A stretch of DNA of 64,000 nt from assembly GCA_036365145.1 (NCBI GenBank), contig JAEOAD010000055.1:2232001-2296000 (forward strand), written 5' to 3'. Position numbers and translations under genes: made by a program. Shown piece by piece: positions 11,201-21,800 of this stretch; position 1 is the first letter of the stretch, and each line of letters starts with the position of its first letter. Under the pieces are notes generated by a model. That model was not told where the DNA came from. It searched no databases and was given only the letters and a program-made list of their open reading frames with translations. The DNA comes from Orientallactaga sibirica. Lineage: Eukaryota; Chordata; Mammalia; Rodentia; Dipodidae.

Positions 11201-11562
11201 GGCTGGAGGGATGTCTTAGCAGTTAAGGTATTAGCCTGCAAAGCCAAAGGACCAAGGTTTGATTCCCCAAGACCTATGTTAGCCAGATGAACAAGGGGGC
11301 GCCCGTGTCTGGAGTTCATTCGTAGAGGCTGGAGGCCCTGGTGCACCCATTCTCTCCCATTCCTCAAATAAATAAAAATATTTTTTTTAAAAAAGGTTAA
11401 GCAGGACATGGTGGCACATGCCTTTAATCCCAGCACTCCACAGGCAGAGGTAGGAGGAGGATCACTGTGAGTTCAAGGCCACCCTGAGACTACATAATGA
11501 ATTCCAGGTCAGCCTGGACTGGAGCAAGACCCTACCTTAAAAAAAAAAAAAAAAAAAAAAGG
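11201..11562 (+). mobile_element. tRNA-derived SINE followed by B1, same target
   Basis: The tRNA-type copy covers 11201-11390 and the B1 about 11403-11562. AAAAAGGTTAAGCAG occurs before the first and between the two, and AAAAGGTTA follows the second. Confidence 0.85.
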
Positions 11563-13893
11563 TTACGTCTGTCCTCAGTTTACCTAGGAAGCCTTTCCTA
11601 AGTGTGTTCACTTATTTAAAAGTTTTTTTTTTTTTTTTTTTTGCCTAATGGAAGTAGTGGTCATGAATTTTTGGTTTTGCAAATGGGAAGCCGATGTTCT
11701 TCATACTTTCTGTGGATTTGATAGACACTTGCTGGATCACAAGGTGCAAAGATGGAAAGACAGCCCTTGCCCTTCAGCTCAGCGTCTGGTGGAATGTGTG
11801 TGGCTGCAAGGTTTGAGTAGTCTCTTAAAAAGCCATTTCTTCTGTATCAATGCTCATTGATGGTCCTATTTAGGATGTCCAACATTCTGCAGGATACCTG
11901 GAACATTTTCAGTCCTCGTCAGTATGTATGAATTTGATCATCACATTGCTTTTTCGTTTCCTAAGTAATTTTACCAAGGGAGAATGTCTCTCTCCTGTAG
12001 TGATAATAACTCCTCTTTAGAGGCTGTGTTTAGCTCAAGTCCAAGAATAGGGCAGGTTTGGGTAACTGATGGACAAAGGCAGCCCGCTTCTGGTAACCAC
12101 CTAATCTTAATCCCCTCCCTAGCCAAAGCTGGCAGCCACTTGGGGTTCCTTTCCTCTTACTGAAGCAGGGAAGAGTAGATAATTAGTGAGTTTATAGCTA
12201 GAGCAGGCATAAAAATCCCCATGTTAAACTCCTCTACTCATAAATACATAAATAAAGATCTGTTTCAAAGTGTAATTTTCTAGGACCTGAATAATGAAAG
12301 TTACACAATTTGCAAATGAAGAGGACACCAAATGATATAGGAAGTTTTTAAATGCCTTTTCTCATTTTTTTTTCAATAAATGTACTTTGAGCCCCTGAAT
12401 ACTACCTGCATGGTTTGAGTAATGTAATGAGTGGAATTTTAGGAAGTGATAGATTTTGGTTGAAATAGTCATTTTAATTATTAAGGTTTAAAAGCTAGTA
12501 TTTGCCATTTTTCTTTCAAAGTTGGAAATTCCTTAGAGTCTTAAATCTTAGCCAGTGCTTTTCTCTTCAACTCATAGAGTATTCTGTTGGCCTAGTCTTT
12601 CGGAAGTGGGTGGAGCTCTTTTGACTGAGAAAGCAAGCCAATGAGGCATGGGGAGAAGTTTCTGGGTTTAGGGCGTGCTAAAGAGACTTTTTTCAGAAGA
12701 AGATGGGATGATTTTCCACTGGAGCATTTTGAAGGCTGGTAGAAGACATTTTTCAGTTCAATTGGGTGAAAAAAGTGCCTAGACTGAGTGTGCAGATTGT
12801 TTCTGGAGTGGTGGGGGCGGGGAGGAGGGATGCACTTTCCTTTGTAAATACTTCCTCAGGTTTCCTCTCTTTTCTGGTGTCTGAAGACAGAGACAAAGCC
12901 CCGCCAAACAAGGCTTATTCATCTTCCTTCCCTGTCTCAGAGCCTGAGAAGAGCAGCTTCCAGCCTGGTAAAGAGGAACAGGGACTGTCCCCCCAGCAGT
13001 CAAACCTGCATCAAGCATATCACTAGTGCTCAGCTTCTAGCAGAGCAAGAGACTAGGTGCTATGCAAGAGGAAAAATGATTAGATTAAATGCCCGTTAAT
13101 GAATTTTTCCATTTTTTGTGCCTCATATGCTGTTTACTCTTAACTCTGTCCTAAGGGCCTTTCCCTTCCCTCCTAGAAATAGAACATGGGTTGTCTTATA
13201 GTTTGTCAACCTGCTGCTGTTTCCTGTGGTCTGGTGTTGTGATTTATCCAATCTGCGGTTGTCTACATTAGAATTGGAGAAGGGGCCTGGATCCTAGTTG
13301 GAGCCACTACTGTCTGTTCCCTCTCTGACTGATAAAGAACCTTCTGACACACTGAGGACTTGGGACAAGGTATGCCCTGTCCTGTCAGGGATGCTTCTAC
13401 TGCAATGAAATGGCATGGAATCGGGTGGGCTGATGTGTAAAACATTAGCAAAGTGCATTCTACAAAGTGTTTGCCTGCTTAAGGCAAGGCCCAAGTTGAG
13501 AATACAGTGAAGCGGGTTCATGAAAACATGTTCTGTTTATAATCCATGCTGTCTTTAGAGAGCTGTGTCAGACAAATGGACTAAACTTAAACTAGGTCTT
13601 GATTATTTTTGTGCTGCTCTGGGGCTAGAAGATACTCACACTGGAATGTCTTGCTTTGGCATTCAGAATGATCAGAAACCTAGGATGGGATCTTCACAGT
13701 GGACAGTTAAATCTTTTGATGTAGATTATCTCCATTGTATAGAGAGTGATAGAGAGTGAGTGAAGAACGAATTATAAGATGATAGAAGCATGTTTTGTAA
13801 AATCTATTGTTCAGAAATCTATTACAATACCTTTGACATCAATTTCTCACCCAGCAGACAAATATATGTGTTTATCTAAACTTAGAAAACCTG

Positions 13894-14045
13894 GGGCTGG
13901 AGAGATGGCTTAGCAGTTAAGGTTTTTGCCTGCAAAGCCATAGGATCCTGGTTTGACTCTCCAGGCCCCACGTAAGCCACACGCACCAAGGGATATGTAC
14001 ATGCATATGGAGTTTGTTTGCAGTGGCTGAATGCCCTGGCGTGCC

Positions 14046-14101
<56 letters not shown>

Positions 14102-14120
14102 AGAAAATAAACTAAAATAA
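13894..14120 (+). mobile_element. tRNA-derived SINE with long CT tract
   Basis: Full head, with about 24 CT units at 14049-14097. Confidence 0.9.
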
Positions 14121-16111
14121 TTAAATACACTTGGAAAAACAGCCTGGAAGACTTGTGAGAACTGATGCCATGTGTGGTGAACATGAAGGAACTCCACAGC
14201 CATCTGGTCCAAGATCTTTGAGAGGAGTGTGGCTACAGTGAACATGCAGCTTATTAGAGACTCAGGAGCAGTTACTTGTCTCTTGGTCCCTAAAGTAGCA
14301 AAATGTTCTACACACCACTCATTAATTCCCTTGTAGCCAGGTGTGGCCCTCGCTTCCAGATGGACACCCTGGCCCTGACAGTTCTTCATAGTCTACATGC
14401 TGGGTCTTTACTGCAAAGTTGCCTGTTGCCTTTTCGTTCACCTTAGCCTAGGCCAACCCTGTGGTGATGTCACCCTCTCGCATATGGCCTTGGCTAACAG
14501 TGTGGTTCCAGTTACTGTCTGGACTGGGACTGCCAGACTAGGGCCCAGACTCCTGTGCACCAGTGTTGGGTTGAAGGTCCTAGGTTAAGATGTGAGGCTT
14601 CTGCACCAGTCAGTTCCTTCTTGTAGCCAAATAGACTCCCGCGGTGCTCACGTGCTCACAAGCTTCATAGGTGATTAGAGAAACAGCTGTTTGGAAGGAT
14701 TCAAGGATACACCTAAGCCAAGGCCCAACCAAGAGTGAGAAATGAGCAGCCACAGGGCCTTACCAGGTCTTCCTAGACCAGGTGACCGTTTGGGTACTGT
14801 GTAGTGGCTTCCTTCCTAGGGGTCTGCGTTGACATTGTTTGATTATATGGGAGGTTTGGGAGACCATGCTAACCTGCTGTCCACAATCAGCCTTCAGAGT
14901 GGGAAACTAAAAGTCAGAAATGCAGAATGGCCAATGACTTAGCAAGGAGGAGGAACCAACTCACTTATCTGACAAAGTGGTTCCGTTAAAGATGAACTCT
15001 TCAAGATGTCCTCACACTCTTCAAGAACTGTCATGGAGGTATTTAGGCAGGTCACACTGAACTGGAGGAGGGTCATCCTTTGGGAAGTAAGGTCCCTCCT
15101 GCTGGATGTATACACAGGGAGATTGCAAAAAGCTGCTTTGAGGTTGGGGCAGAGCTAAGAGGCCTTTTCGGGCTTGAGAACATATAGTGGGGTTACATTT
15201 CTGGGAACAGTCTGGAGAGTTCTCTAGAGCTGGAACCTAGTGAGGTTGACAGTGACTAACAGGGTGGTGTCTTCCATTTGGGACCTCAGGTAATCCAAGC
15301 TGATAAGTAAGCAACAAGTACCCTGAAGGTGGCTGTCCCAGTGCATTAACTGCATGTGTTCAGGTTCCTGTGTGAATGATAAGATGGTCCTTTATCATTT
15401 GTGTGACCTGTGTAATATGCTGTGCAGTGGTAAACTTGTGCCTGTCTCGGTGTGATCACAGCTCAGTGTGAACATTTAATGTGAGCCTGTGAAGTTGAGT
15501 TCAATAATATGCATACAGTTGCAGTGCGGGAAGTGGAAGTTGGCCTCGCTGAGCATCCGTACTCCTTGTGCCACTCACTGCTTTCTGGAGCCTGGGGGCT
15601 GCAGGTCTGCTGCCCAGATCTGAGGGAACAATCCCCACGAAATGAGCCTTAGGAGCCAGGGTTGCGGGATGACTGGATCCCAGCATAGCTCCAGTGGGAC
15701 CTTCTTCAGATCCACGTCTAGCAGGTGATGCCAACTGGGAACACACCTAGAACAGAGCAGCCCCAGACAGCCTTAGCGAGAACATTTACTTCCTGTGAGC
15801 TCATGGGTTTGCCTTCCATCTTGCCTTCTGCTCCTGTCCTGGATTACAGAGTCCTCCTAATCCCTCCCTCTGCCAGTCCCACCTGTGACCATGGCAGTGT
15901 CATAAGAGAACACCAACCTCTCTTCACCCTCAAAATGGGAAAGGCTGCCCGAGAGGTAAGATGTTCCTGGAGCCTCTGCACCTTGGATGTGCCCCACTGC
16001 TTTGTATTGGGCCCAGACCAGTTAACTACTGAGGCGGGCCTGTGCTGTTGCTCGGTCCCATCGCGCTGGGTTTCTGATCAGGCTGTTGTACATGAATGAC
16101 TCCCAGGATCT

Positions 16112-16130
16112 CCCCCCCCCGGGGGGGGGG
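16112..16130. repeat. C9G10 palindrome
   Basis: Nine C are followed directly by ten G, an almost perfect self-complementary block, about 75 nt past the XRRA1 poly(A) signal in the direction of XRRA1 transcription. Confidence 0.9.
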
Positions 16131-16185
16131 CTCCCGTGTGATCACGCCTCTGCCCAGCACCGGGGAAGAATGCCTGGCACGCACT

Positions 16186-16395
16186 GGCTTGCTCTGTGCA
16201 CCACTCTTTATTGCTGTTGGGCCAGCCATAAGGTCTGGCCCGGGGCCCGGGGAGGGGAGATCCTGCCGAGCTCGCCACTCCGACCTGTGAGCGAGATCGA
16301 GCCAAGCCCCCTGCTGTCCCTCGTGAGGGTGAGGGGACACGGTCAGGGCGCAGAGCCCTCGCGGAGGGCGGCGCGCGCCACCCGGTGCGCAGCCC
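16186..16395 (-). other. XRRA1: XRRA1 3' UTR with poly(A) signal
   Basis: On the - strand an AATAAA lies at 16212-16207, about 185 nt past the stop codon, so cleavage is expected near 16185-16195. The short 3' UTR is very GC-rich. The site leaves several kilobases between this gene's end and the most distal RNF169 signal. Confidence 0.7.
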
Positions 16396-16900
16396 TTAGC
16401 CCGTGGAGTCGCTGGCCGTGGGCTCCCGGCAGAACTCATCCATGATCTCGAGGAAGCGGCCGAACCTGGGCTCGTTGGCCGAGGGGCTGGCCGAGGCGCT
16501 GAGCGCGCGGCGGACTGGCGGAGGAGGCGGCGGCGGGGGCGGCGGCGGCGGCGGGCGGGGCCCGAACACCGTCCGCAGCGAGCCGCGCACCAGCTGCCGG
16601 TAGCGCGCGCGGAACTCCCGGAGCAGCCGCTTGGCCTCCAGGTACTGCTGCCGGTTCTCCAGGCGCTGCTCCGCGCGCCTGCGCAGCACCGCGCCTGCGG
16701 GGACACGCGGCTGCTGGTCGGGTCCGGGTCCAAGTCTGCAGGGCAGCTTCCTACCTCCGCCCCGGCCCGGCCCTGCCTGGCCCGGTGCACCATACCCAGC
16801 GGAGCCTCGGTGATGTTCCTGGGATCCCGCAGGCGAATGAGGAGGTCGTCCAGCAGCTGCGCTCGTGTCTTGCGTGGGGGTGGGATCGGGATCCTCGCCG
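16230..16900. promoter_or_regulatory. CpG-rich segment over the 3' end of XRRA1
   Basis: CpG dinucleotides and GC content are far higher here than in the flanking DNA, covering the last two XRRA1 exons, their intron and the 3' UTR. It looks like an intragenic 3' CpG island. Part of the density is explained by the CCG-coded proline tract. Regulatory function is inference only. Confidence 0.5.
16396..16694 (-). CDS. XRRA1: XRRA1 terminal coding exon with poly-proline tract
   Basis: The acceptor TGTCCCCGCAG is followed by AVLRRRAEQRLENRQQYLEA and so on to VRGSLRTVFGPR, then 13 consecutive prolines (about 16521-16559), then SASPSANEPRFGRFLEIMDE-FCREPTASDSTG and TAA at 16398-16396. The proline run is encoded mainly by CCG. 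Human XRRA1, as I recall it, has only scattered prolines at this point. Confidence 0.95.
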
Positions 16901-18844
16901 CCTGACCCAAGGCAAGGGATCCAAGTTACACCCCGCTTGTCTCCTCATGCAGTCACAGCCAGTCACAGGCTGGGGATCCGGCCTCAGGGCATCCTGTGCA
17001 GTCCTCAGGACGCACCCATACACTCAGTGGACAAGATGCTTACCCGCTTCTCCTTGGGGACATACGGCTTCTGGAAAGCGTCCAGCCTGGGCTTAGAGGA
17101 GCGGCAAAGGAGGGGTTGCTTCAGCATGCGCTGCAAGGCCTGTGTGTTCTTCTGGATGCCTAAGGAAGGTGGCAGAGAATGGAGCCCACTCTCGCGGCAG
17201 CCTGGGTGACAGAACCACAGAGTCCCAAGAAGAAAACGGTTCCCACAGCTCCCTAACCTGTTCCCTAAGGTGACCCATTAACCTGGAGGAAGGGAGGAGT
17301 TACATGCGAGAGGCTGACTCCCAGGAGTCAGCTCCCTTGGAAGAAGATGTTGACCCTTATTGAATAAGGGGTTCAGAAAGGGAGCTGCTTCCCCTGCCCC
17401 AAACCAAATAGGGAGGGTTTGGGATGTTTTGAGCTTAACTGGGCTGGTAAGGAACATGCCCAGTTTGGGTGTCTGCTTATTAAATCTTTCCTGAGGAACA
17501 ACTTTTCCAAGCAGGGCAGCTGGACCAATCCAGCTGGAGCTTTTGAAGAAGGAAGGACTGGGATTTTGCCATGCCTTAAGGAACCCTTTGACAGACATTG
17601 AGGTGAAGGGCAGCACCAGCCTTGGCTTGGTCATGGTCATGACCTGCCCTGGCTCTCACAATACCCTTGGGCTCGATGAAGGCTGGATCAGGCTTGGCCG
17701 TGAGCAGTTCCTCGTAGCCGTGGTACTTGCTGGGGATGGAAGTAGATGTGTGCTTCCTTCGTGTCCTCTTCGCCTCTCTGGGTGCTGTTAGTGGTCTCCT
17801 TTGTTCACTCACCTTCACCTCTGCAACTTCCCTGCGGGTGCTGGAGGCTGGCAAGTCACTTACCTGTTCCGGGAAGAAAATATAGTCACTCATTCCCTGT
17901 CACTTCCAAGCACCGGCTCTGCACTGGTTCTAGTACTGAGTCACCCTGTTAAGGGCAAGATGAAGAATAGTATGGAGAGGGCAGGTAGAAAAACAGGTGT
18001 GTGGGTGAGGGGGAGGGAGCTGGAGAGAGAGCTCAGTGGTTAAGGTGCTTGCTTGCTTGCAAAGCCTAACGACCCAGGTTTGATTCTCCAGTGCACATGC
18101 ATCTGGAGTTTGTTTGCAGTGGCTAGAGGACCTGGCATGCCTGTTTTTCTCTCTCTCTCTCTTTCTCCTATCTCTCTCTCTGCTTGCAAATAAATAAATA
18201 TTTTTTCAAAAAATAAAAATAGGGAGCAGATACCTCAATGAATATTGTTAACAGGAGGGTGGTTTGGGGTGTTCTCAGAGACTGTCCCAACCCAGCCAGG
18301 AAGCTCCTTAATCTGAGCCAAGTCTTAAAGAGCCAGGAGAATTTATCTCAAAGTAAGGCAGAGAGAAGGCTGGACTACAAGTACTGACCAAAGATGGCTT
18401 CGTAAACAGACAACAGCATGTGCAAGGGGCCAAGGGAAGATACATGGAGGAGCATTGAGGGGAAGTTTCAAGGGTGTGCCCAGAGAGCAATGGGAAGAGA
18501 TCGGCAACTAGAATGAAAAACAAGGCCCAGACGGGTAAGGACCCCTAAAGAAGGCCAAACGGAGGGTGTTTGCTTTATATTTTCTCCCTGGTGCAAGTAG
18601 GAGAACATTTTAGCTCACTTAATTCTTTTTTTATTAGATAGGAAATTGTATCTCACTTAGAGATATAGTTGTACCTTCAGCCAAAATGACTAACACAAAA
18701 CGAAATAGATACTCTGAGTACCCTATGACAAGTTAATCCCAGCACTCAAGAGGCAGAGGTAAGAGGATAACCATGAGTTTGAGGCCATCCTAAGATTACA
18801 TGGTGAGTTCCAGGTCAGCCTGGGCTAGTGTGAAACCCTACCTC

Positions 18845-18875
<31 letters not shown>

Positions 18876-21800
18876 GAACTGGTAATTTTTAAACTTCTCA
18901 TGGGCTGGAGAGATGGCTTAGTAGTTAAGGCACTTGCCTGTGAAGCCTAAGGACCCATACTTGACTCTCCAGATCCCACATAAGCCAGATGCACAAAGGT
19001 GAGGCAAGCACATGCCCACTAGGTGGTGGAAGCATCTGGAGTTCAATTTCAGTGGCTGAGGCCCTTGTGCGCCAATTATCTCTCTTGCTCTCTCTAAGGA
19101 AAATAAAAATAAACTTCTTACAAGGGGAAGCCAAGTATCAAATGTGTTGACTGGTGAATCTTGTCAAATATTTAAAGAATTGGCACCAATCCTTCACAAA
19201 CTCTTCCCAAAAAATTAGAAAAGGGAAGGAGCATTTCTATATGGTTCTCTGAAGTGTCAGTATTACCCTGACACCTATGGAGAGAAAGATATAACAAGAA
19301 AACCACAGAAAAGGGCCGGAGAGATGGCTTAATGATTAAGGCTCTTGCCTGCAAAGCTTAAGGACCCAGGTTCAATTCTCCGGTCCCACATAAGGCAGAT
19401 GCACAAGGTGGCACATGCGTCTGGAGTTCATTTGCAATGGCTAGAGGCGCTGGCATGCCCATTCTCTCCCCTCTCACCCTGCCTCTCTCTCTATACTCCC
19501 ATCTTTAATAAATAAAATTTTAAAACCACAGAACAATTATCACTTACAACTCGCATGTAAAAATCTTCAAAAATACAAGTATTTTTAAAGAAATGCTACC
19601 ATTAGTGCAAGCCTGTAATCCTAGCACTTGGGAGGCTGTGGTAGGAGGACTTGTCTATCCAAGGCCAGCCTGAACTACACAGTGAGTTCTAGGCCAACCC
19701 GACCCCTGGTTCAACAAGCAAGAACAAAACCCTGAAGCAAACCAAACTGAACCACATGTAAAAAGAACTAAATACGATGACCAAGTGAGATTCACTCCAG
19801 GAGTGAAAGTTCCCTTAACATCTGGAAATCAATTAATGTACTGCATCATGTCAATAGCATGCAGGATTAAAAAAAAATCATGTGATCATTTCAATAGACA
19901 CATAAAAAGATTCAAACAAGGGGCTGGAGAGATGGCATAGCGGTTAAGGCGCCTGCCCGCTAAGCCTAAGAACCCGGTTCCAATCTCCAGGTCCCACGTT
20001 TAGCCAGATGCAAAGTGACACAAGGGCACAATGCTGCACTTGACCACAAGGGGGTGCACACATCTGGATTTCGTTCACAGCAGCTGAGAGACTGCTGGCG
20101 TGCCCATTCTCTATCTGTCTCCCTCTCCCCCTCTCTGTCTGTCTCTCTCCAAAAATAAAAAAGTAAAAAAAATTTTTAAAAATTTTTAACAAGATTCAAC
20201 CAAACCTAATATCCTTTCAACAACAGTAAATATACTAGCATTAGAAAGAAACCTCCTCACCCAGTAAAGGGCTTGTATGGGAACCTAGAGCTAACATCAT
20301 AATTGATGGCAAAGGGTTAATAAAGGGCCTGCATGGGAAGAGACAGCTAGCATTGTCATTTACGGTGAAAGTGAAAGGCTCCGATGCTTTCCTCTGAGGT
20401 CAGGAACAAGAACTTGCACTCATCACTGTGGGGTTACAGTCATTGTAGTTAAGCAAGGAAAAGAAAGGTATGAGGGTTTGTTGTTGTTGTTTCATTGTGT
20501 TTCTGTTTTGTAAACAACATGGTAACTCCTAAATACACTGCTTTGTCTGCTAGGAAGCCCAGAGTTGCATTTTGGCAATGCCTCTGTGATGAGAGCACTG
20601 TATGCAGCGCATGTTTGAGGGACAGTTGCTATACAGACTTGCTGTTTCTTTTCTTGCCCATTTTCCCTTTCATCTAATTCTTTCAGGGTTTTTTTTTTTT
20701 TTTTTGTATTTTAGTATTTTTTTAGTTTTTTAAAAATATTTCATATGATAGCATTTCGACTTGGAGATTTTCAGATTAGGGACGTTTGGCTTGTGTGCCT
20801 CTTTCCTCACGCATGAGCCTTCTGCTCTACTGGCACTGTTCACACTGTTCTGTGCCCTGCCTCGTGCAGCTCTCTCTACTCAGAATGCCCTTGTGATCCG
20901 TATCTCCACCTTGTTTACTTCTAATTAGCTGGCAAATCCCAGTTTGTTAGACCCTCCTCCCACATACCGGAGGCATCCTTTCTTCCCAGGCTCTAGCCCC
21001 TGGGTGTCATGGGATGCATGGACAGGGATGTTCCTGCCTGTTCCTGCCCATCTTTCCCATTAGCCTGCAAGCACCTCAAGGCCAGGTCTTACGTCTGAAC
21101 CATTTTTGTTGCCAGGATCCAAGGGAAGCAGGGAGCCAGAGCAGTGACAAGTCCCTCTGAAAACTGGTCAGAATGTCAACCCAGATAGATCTGAGTTGCT
21201 GTCTGGGCCACAGGACCATGTCTCATCCCCACGCCTGTTCCTGCAAGTAACCTCTGATCATCAAGGCCCTGAAAGTTGTATTGTATTCTGGTTTCCTCTG
21301 GGAACCTCCCCTGGGCTTGCCCCAGCTACCCACAGCCAGTCAAAGGCCCTTGCCAGATCCTGTGGGCATTGCAGCCAGGGGTGGGGACCACTGGAGACAG
21401 GCACCTGGGTCAGGAAGATAGATTCCACGCTCTTGTTGTCTTCATCTGATGGGGGCTCTGGACTAACGCGACCCACTGTGTCACTCTGGTGAGATATCTC
21501 TTCACTGTTCACAGTTGAGTCAGAGCTGATGGGGGGCAGTGGCACGAAGGTCCGGCGGGACAGGGAAAGGCCTTCCACGCCCTCAATGGGCATGACATGA
21601 GGGGTGCTTCCGGTAGACTGTGGTTCCTCAGCCAGCCCTTCCTCTGGCTCCAGCATATCCCCGGAGGGAGACTTGCCCCTGGTCAGGCTCAGGTGATGAG
21701 GGATCAGAGGCTGCTTTGGCACCTTGGGCACGTGGGTTTTCACCTGTCACGGGAGACAGACCAAGTTATCTTTCTCATCAGGGGTCTTTCCTGGGCCTCA

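Larger units (their letters stand above)
7664..12400 (+). other. RNF169: RNF169 3' UTR and downstream DNA, end not defined
   Basis: No open frame here resembles a protein. AATAAA hexamers on the + strand occur at 8103-8108, 10844-10849, 12251-12256 and 12375-12380, and any of them could end the transcript. Mammalian RNF169 transcripts have a multi-kilobase 3' UTR (family knowledge), which favours the distal ones, but I cannot choose. SINEs at 8187-8406, 9325-9475, 11201-11390 and 11403-11562 and a 53-bp triplication at 10979-11139 interrupt otherwise unique sequence. Confidence 0.5.
12400..16185. other. Intergenic region between convergent RNF169 and XRRA1
   Basis: I see no gene here. The stretch holds one tRNA-derived SINE with a long CT tail at 13894-14120 and otherwise sequence I cannot assign. 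Open frames in it are short and show no family resemblance. The C9G10 palindrome at 16112-16130 lies at its right edge. Confidence 0.6.

Noticed and set aside
10978..11219. Overlapping + strand frames with repeated QVIWAYWVGIKSRDY-like blocks
   Set aside because: They are produced by the 53-bp triplication.
13910..14389. 159-residue - strand open frame with an Arg-Glu repeat
   Set aside because: The repeat is a CT microsatellite in a SINE.
16026..16910. 294-residue - strand open frame
   Set aside because: It reads through an XRRA1 intron and then out of frame over the last exon. Only the first part (to EAPL) is a real exon.
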